Source of the DNA: Symbiodinium sp. CCMP2592
Taxonomy: Eukaryota > Sar > Dinophyceae > Suessiales > Symbiodiniaceae
DNA: 64,000 nt
Assembly: GCA_905221615.1 (NCBI GenBank)
Contig: CAJNDT010003435.1
Span: forward strand, 484,875-548,874
Direction: 5' to 3'
In this document: piece by piece, positions 59,034-64,000 of the stretch
Layout: every line of letters starts with the position of its first letter
Position numbering within the stretch: the first letter of the stretch is position 1
Notes under the pieces: model-generated
Seen by the model: the letters and a program-made list of their open reading frames with translations, nothing else
Told to the model about the DNA's origin: nothing
Databases searched by the model: none
Program-made: the position numbers and the translations under genes

Positions 59034-59830
59034 AGGTCTTTCAAATCTGCTGGCGGCAACATGCTGTGTTCAACTTGCCCGGGTGACCGGTCCACCCTGC
59101 GAACGGAGACTAGATCTTTGACAGAATGCCTTTGCAGAGCAGGCCTCACCCAAGATGGGGAAGGTTGTGTGGACTGCCGACCCGGTTTCTTTTGCAATGG
59201 CACAGGTGTTGAGTTGCCATGTCTGGAGGGTGCTACCTCAAGCACGAGGTCAACGTCTCCTGAGGACTGTCTTTGTGGGCCAGGCCTTTTCAAGAACCAG
59301 ATTACGTGCGATCCTTGCCCACCAGGAAAGTTCAAGCAAGACAGTGGCAACGCAGACTTCTGCAATGGTGAGTGTCCATCAAACAGCCTTAGCAAGGAGG
59401 GATCCACAGGCCTGGCAAACTGCTCATGTACAGAAGGTTATTATGCAGAGCTTGATTCCGAAGGCAGGCTTTCCAGATGTGCCAGTTGCGCTGGCCTGAC
59501 TCATTTCCGCTGCGACGGTGGCTTCCGCGAGGAGAACGGCGTGGAATTGCACTCACTGCCGCTCGCCCGAGCTGGTTTCTACCAGACGGGCATCTTGACA
59601 GCCTACAAGTGCAGTGTTGTTGCGGAGGATGGCTTGAGCGCTTGTCTCGGTGGAGTGACTTGCTCAGACGATGACCAGCACGGCAAGTCCGACAGCCTTG
59701 AGCACTGCAGCGGCAATCTTTGCGCGCCTGGATCTACAGGCATGCTGTGTGGCGAGTGCCCTGTTGGCTGGGGCAGACACGGCCTCCATCAGCCCTGCAT
59801 TCCCTGCACCGGGGCCACGCTCTCGATGAC
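59034..59830 (+). CDS. Large Cys-rich exon (GCC2/GCC3-type modules)
   Basis: The frame follows a cag at 59,030-59,032 and reads SAGGNMLCSTCPGDRSTLRT, ECLCRAGLTQDGEGCVDCRP, FFCNGTGVELPC, DCLCGPGLFKNQITCDPCPP and further modules to GSTGMLCGECPVGWGR and PCIPCTGATLS. It carries about 30 cysteines in CxC...CxxC spacing. Codons beyond about 59,830 look intronic. An extracellular Cys-rich stalk ahead of the TM exons. Confidence 0.75.
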
Positions 59831-59899
59831 GTCGTCTATTGTGGCTGAAGTATCACTGAAGGCAGGAAACCCAACGAAGTTTACTATTTACAGAGTGGC

Positions 59900-61100
59900 A
59901 ATACAATATTTGTAGCAGGAGGTAACAGCGTCATTTACGAAAGATAATTAGGCAAAGCGCCAACCACCGACTTACACAATGCAGCCGGCTGGAACCAGCA
60001 GCCTCAACCATTTTTTCCTTGAGATTCCCCATGAAGCCCTTCCAGCTTTGAGTCTCGATGAAGGCCACGACCACCTTCATCGTGGCTTCCATGGCAGCCA
60101 CCGCTGCCATACGGGGCAGCGGCAAGCTCCATACCAGCATGCTGCTCGCTTCCATTTATCCCTCATAATCCGTCATTATAGTACCCTTGATAGCACAAGA
60201 CGTAGTCCAGCGTGAGCCCCATTGTATTCTTTCTTCTTAGCATACTACTATTCCTGCGACAACTACTAGACTCGACTATACCGTTACCGGGCCAGGCTAC
60301 GGATGGCCAGCCAGTGGGTCGCCGCTTGCTCTGTCCTTTTGATCTTTGACTTAGATGGTGTGCGCTCTCTTCTCGCAGACTCTGAGCCGAACCAGGCCCG
60401 CACCTTCGCACTTTCTTTTATTTCGAGATCGCAAGCTGTTATCTTCATCTCATTTTACATGGTGTATTTGGATGAGGATACTCTTGACATGAGTTATATG
60501 ATCAGGGCCATCCACAGAGTGCTTCCTTTGCATAAAAGGTTTCGGGCCCCTGAAGGCTTCAGGCCTTTGCGAGCCCGCAAGCTTAGCCCTATTGGGGGCC
60601 TCCAAGTCCTTTCATCATTGGGTTTTTGTAGGCCTGCTGGGGATAGCCCTTGGGAGAATCGAATGGTTGGGCTCTCCGCATAAGCGGTTCGCCCGGAACC
60701 CGACACTTGTGGCCTCGGGGCCATCCAGAGGATTAGAGTTAGTACTAGTATTAGTGTTAGTAAGAGTGTCACTTCTACTCGTATTTACAGAAATAGGTGG
60801 CAGTAGTCATGCCGCGGTTCTGGATAAGCAAAATTGCACAGAATGAGGCGACCCCCAAAAGAAAGGGAGTGGGGGGGGGTGGGGGGGTCTGAAAACAAAG
60901 CTATGCATAATGGGGCCGGGGGCGAAGCAGACTAGTCAGACCCTTGCGTTCAGTTATACGCCTGCTGCCATGTTATTGTGCTCTACTCTGCTGCCCCCTG
61001 TCAGTTTCTCAGAACACCAGAAACAGGCCTTCGCGCCACGCCTGGCATGGCCGCAAGAGGTCAGTTTGGCAATGGGCGGCGTGCCTAGGATTGCTCTTCA
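59900..61100. other. Intron-like stretch, no exon firmly identified
   Basis: Frames at 60,303-60,683 (plus) and 60,155-59,931 (minus) are open, but without clear motifs or splice context. A short G-run lies at about 60,868-60,888. Linker exons between the Cys-rich stalk and the TM exons are expected here but I cannot place them. Confidence 0.4.
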
Positions 61101-61104
61101 TATG

Positions 61105-61287
61105 TAGCAGTGAAAGTCGTCGTAGTAGTAGTCGTAGTAGTAGTAGTAGCAGCAGCAGCAGCAGTAGCAGCAACAGTCGATGTCGCAGTCGTAGTCATAA
61201 TCGTAGAAGTAGAAGTAGTAGCCGTGGTGGTCGTAGTAGTAGTAGTAGTAGTAGTAGTAGGAGTAGTAGTAGTAGTAGTAGTAGTAA

Positions 61288-61341
<54 letters not shown>

Positions 61342-61597
61342 TGGTAGTGGTAGTGGTAGTGGTAGTGGTAGTGGTAGTGGTAGTGGTAGTGGTAGCGGTA
61401 GCGGTAGTGGTAGTGGTAGTGGTGGTAGCAGTAGTAGTAGAAGTAGTAGTTGAGGAAGTACTAGTAGTAGTCACAGTTGCAGTCAGCAGCAGTAGCAGAA
61501 GCAGTAGCATAGTAGTAGTCGTAGCAGTAGTAGTCGTAGCAGTAGTAGTCGTAGCAGTAGCAGTAGCAGTAGCAGTAGCAGTAGCAGTAGCAGTAGC

Positions 61598-61639
<42 letters not shown>

Positions 61640-62137
61640 TGTAGTTGTAGTAGTAGTTGTAGCTGTAGTTGTAGTTGTAGTTGTAGATGTAGTAGTAGTG
61701 GTAGTGGTAGTGGCAGTGGCAGTAGCAGTAGCCGCAGCCGTATCCGTAGCAGGAGTAGTTGCAGTAGTAGGAGTGGCAGTAGCAGTAGTAGCAGTAGTCG
61801 TAGTAGTAGTTGTTGTTCTTCTTGTTGATGGTGATGGTGTTTCTGTTTGTTGCTGATGTTCATGTTGACATCGGTGTTGTAGTTGTAGTTGTAGTGGTTG
61901 CTGTTGTTGACGATGTTTTTGCTGATGTTGTTGATGTTGTTGGTGTTGTTGGTGTTGTTGCTGTTGTTGTTGATGCTGTTGTTGTGGCGGTGGTGGTGGT
62001 GGTGATTGTGGTCGTCGTCGTCATCGTCGTCGTCGTTGTCGTCGTCGTGGTTGTTGTTGTTGTTAGTAGTAGTAATAGTAGCAGTAGTAGTAGTAGTAGT
62101 AGTAGTAGTCGTAGTCGTAGTCGTAGTCGTAGTAGTC

Positions 62138-62195
<58 letters not shown>

Positions 62196-62530
62196 TACTA
62201 GTAGTAGTAGCAGTAGTAGTAGTAGTGGTAGTAGTGGTAGTAGTGGTAGTAGTGCTGGTAGTACTAGTAGTACTAGTAGTACTAGTAGTACTAGTAGTAC
62301 TAGTAGTACTAGTAGTACTAGTAGTACTAGTAGTACTAGTAGTACCTAGTAGTACTAGTAGTACCTAGTAGTACTAGTAGTACCTAGTAGTACTAGTAGT
62401 ACCTAGTAGTACTAGTAGTACTAGTAGTACTAGTAGTACTAGTAGTACTGGTAGTACCAGTAGTGGTCCTCGTCGTGGTAGTGGTAGAAGTAGAAGAAGT
62501 AGTAGTAGTGGTGGTGGTGTTAGTAGTATG
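61105..62530. repeat. Giant (GTA/AGT)n microsatellite with AGTACT palindromic block
   Basis: 1.4 kb of agt, ggtagt, gcagta, gttgtt and gtcgta blocks. From about 62,255 to 62,455 it becomes a homogeneous tagtagtac repeat (9 bp), which contains both agt and its complement act and so can fold on itself. Intronic. Frames coding long runs of Val, Ser or Thr are artefacts. Confidence 0.95.
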
Positions 62531-62852
62531 AGCAGTCGGAGGTAGTAGTTTGTAGTAGCAGTGGCAGTGGCATCGAGTGTGGGGTCTAAGGTTTTTGATT
62601 CCCATGTACTGCGCCTTCGATAACTAAGAAGATTATGATTTCATTTCCTGGCAAGCAACTGAGGTGTTTGACATTTTGTCATTTTCCCAGCCTTTGCTCT
62701 CCGTGAACTTTGGAGTCCAATGCTTTGCGCAGGAGCGTAAAAATCGTAACGGAGTACATCATGATCCGCCCAGGTGCACAGCCATAGCTTATCACTGAAC
62801 AAGCTGCACCAAGCCGTGAATCATTGGAGTGAGTTGTAGGAGCTCATGCGCA

Positions 62853-63010
62853 GGAGCTGTTCGCTGAGCCAGCTGCTCCAACGACTGCCTTGGGCATCTA
62901 CTACCTTTGCTTGCCGCTTCTGCTCATCCTTGGTATTCTACTGCTTTCCTCCGCCACCGTATACCTCCTGGTGCCTATCGCGACGCGATGCGGCTTCCAC
63001 TTCAATGAGG
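62853..63010 (+). CDS. Transmembrane exon of the kelch/Cys-rich/TM gene
   Basis: After gcgcag the frame reads ELFAEPAAPTTALGIYYLCL, then PLLLILGILLLSSATVYLLV and PIATRCGFHFNE, followed by gt (63,011). One strong membrane segment. It joins in phase to the next exon if the acceptor is the second cag at 63,363-63,365. Confidence 0.68.
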
Positions 63011-63365
63011 TGGGGTCTGTAGGTTCCGCATTGGTGTTTAGCACATCGTACTATGTTAGATGACGTGCCACATCTTTTGTAGGTGCATGGAAGCAGGATG
63101 AACTGAAAAGACGTAATTAGTGAGTAGTGAAGCGACGTGAAGTTCTGACACAAAGTATACCGACGTGACATAAGTGAAGTGAAGCCAATGAGGTCGCCAA
63201 GAGGCGCGAACAGCCAGGCATAGCGGTCCAGCAGACTGTTGCCGAACGTGCCACCAACCTTGAGGGGGAGACGCACGTGGCTGCGAGGCCGCGGTCCTAC
63301 GCTTTGTGTTGCAGCGCTCTGACTTTGTTCAGACTGTTGCGTGCCTTGTTTCGCAGGCAGAAAGC

Positions 63366-64000
63366 CGAAATCACCGAGGAGGATCATATCCTGCATGTGG
63401 ATGCTACAATGGACTCGCTGGACTTTGGTCTCTTTGAGTCGACGCCAGACTTGTTCTCCTTCGTGCAGCAGAGCATGCCTATCATATGGATTGGCCTCAT
63501 CTCTCTGTGGCCCGTTCTAATGGCTGCTTTCCTGCGCCTATTATGGTGCGTGCCCATCCCACAAGAGGGCAATGACGGTGTCAGCTTCACATACCGCTTG
63601 CTCCCCAGCCCTGACATCGAGTGCTGGGAACCCACACACGTCCCGGCTGCAAGCGTGGCCATTGTAGGCCTGCTTGTCTGGTGCGTTGGGGTTCCAACTG
63701 TACTGGCGGCACGCCTGTTCTTCATGGACAGGCATGCCCCAGAAAACTATAGAAGATACGGTTTTTTTCTCCAAGGCTATGAGCCGTCTTACTGGTGGTG
63801 GGACGTGATAGCCAAGCGAGTTGATGTGGGCTTGATGATGTTCATCGCCTACACGTCGCTGGTACCATCTCCGGAAGCGAAGCTCCTGCTTTACCCAACA
63901 GTTTCAGGTATTCAGCTCTTCCTTTCTGCTTGGATCCGGCCCTACACGAATCAACAAGCAGGGCTTTTGGATGTGTTGGAGATGCTGCTCCAGATGACCC
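63366..64000 (+). CDS. Multi-TM exon, continues past window end
   Basis: Open through the window end: KAEITEEDHILHVDATMDSL first, then hydrophobic segments SMPIIWIGLISLWPVLMAAF, AASVAIVGLLVWCVGVPTVL, VDVGLMMFIAYTSLV and LLLYPTVSGIQLFLSAW. Between them lies YRRYGFFLQGYEPSYWWWDV. The RYGFxxxGYxxxYWWW-type block is characteristic of the C-terminal membrane domain of large Cys-rich surface proteins in dinoflagellates and other protists, which look like channels or receptors. The function of this domain is not known. Confidence 0.72.

Noticed and set aside
59931-60155. Minus-strand frame with KVVVAFIETQSWKGFMGNLK
   Set aside because: It reads somewhat like protein, but lies antisense inside the plus-strand multi-exon gene with no splice or homology support.
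60303-60683. Plus-strand frame with a hydrophobic start (MASQWVAACSVLLIFDLDG)
   Set aside because: It could be a linker or TM exon of the surface-protein gene, but I see no Cys module and no convincing splice sites.
57085-62605. Long frames encoding runs of Leu, Val, Ser, Thr or Ile (for example 61,110-61,856)
   Set aside because: They translate trinucleotide microsatellites on either strand and have no start or domain context.
1-64000. Dinoflagellate spliced-leader relic (ttttggctcaag)
   Set aside because: I looked for it on both strands by eye and found only shorter partial matches such as attttggctgat near 5,092.

Overview
The window looks like nuclear DNA of a dinoflagellate, most likely a symbiodiniacean or other suessialean. 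This rests on lineage-typical features: dense retroelement relics, lysine/methionine-rich proteins ending in a GGCSKC...CTPSC motif, RCC1/kelch/Cys-rich/multi-TM surface-protein exons separated by huge trinucleotide-microsatellite introns, and interstitial TTTAGGG-like repeats. I see no bacterial operons, rRNA, tRNA or CRISPR. There is a 100-base assembly gap at 38,901-39,000.

Layout. 0-7.5 kb holds the end of a segmental duplication and several minisatellites. 7.6-18.5 kb is element A, a nearly complete tyrosine-recombinase (DIRS/PAT-like) retrotransposon on the minus strand, bounded by split direct repeats (A1 - genes - B1 A2 B2). Its order on the coding strand is: three small coiled-coil-type ORFs, tyrosine recombinase (YR), gag-like protein with a Cys/His knuckle, then one long pol. 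Pol carries a C5-cytosine-methyltransferase-like domain (active-site motif lost), a 2-oxoglutarate/Fe(II) dioxygenase-like domain (PHRDxxN, TET/JBP-like), reverse transcriptase (RT) and RNase H. 18.5-20.7 kb is a separate DDE-type transposase. 21.9-29.1 kb is element B, a 5'-truncated relative with an intact-looking methyltransferase motif and the two DNA-modifying domains in swapped order. 29.1-33.4 kb is element C, more degraded. 33.8-35.8 kb has two non-transposon genes.

36-38.7 kb carries a KDZ-transposon-type cysteine-cluster protein whose C-terminus runs into a 209-bp repeat. 38.9-46.8 kb is a minus-strand group of host-like genes: a kinase-like protein, a protein with a Gly/Lys linker and an acidic tail, a dual-specificity-phosphatase-like protein, and two tandem copies of a small acidic protein. 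This stretch is peppered with one 11-bp interrupted palindrome, GGCACTCTGCC, always on the same strand. 45.3-47.5 kb is nearly identical to the first 2.2 kb of the window. 47.5-51 kb holds relics of a DIRS-type YR and a Ty1/copia-like gag. 51.8-64 kb is one or two large plus-strand multi-exon genes: RCC1 repeats plus the start of an SRCR domain, then kelch repeats, Cys-rich modules and multi-TM exons running off the window.

Main finding. In elements A and B the gag-like and pol frames are the same frame, separated only by a UGA stop in the context GAR-UGA-CUA-G. That is the known high-readthrough context, so pol is probably made by stop-codon readthrough. The same elements carry a cytosine-methyltransferase-like domain together with a TET/JBP-like dioxygenase, which suggests a retroelement able to write and modify base marks on its own DNA. 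The A2/B1 repeat junctions also preserve an inverted-repeat site that looks like the circular-DNA recombination site used by the YR.
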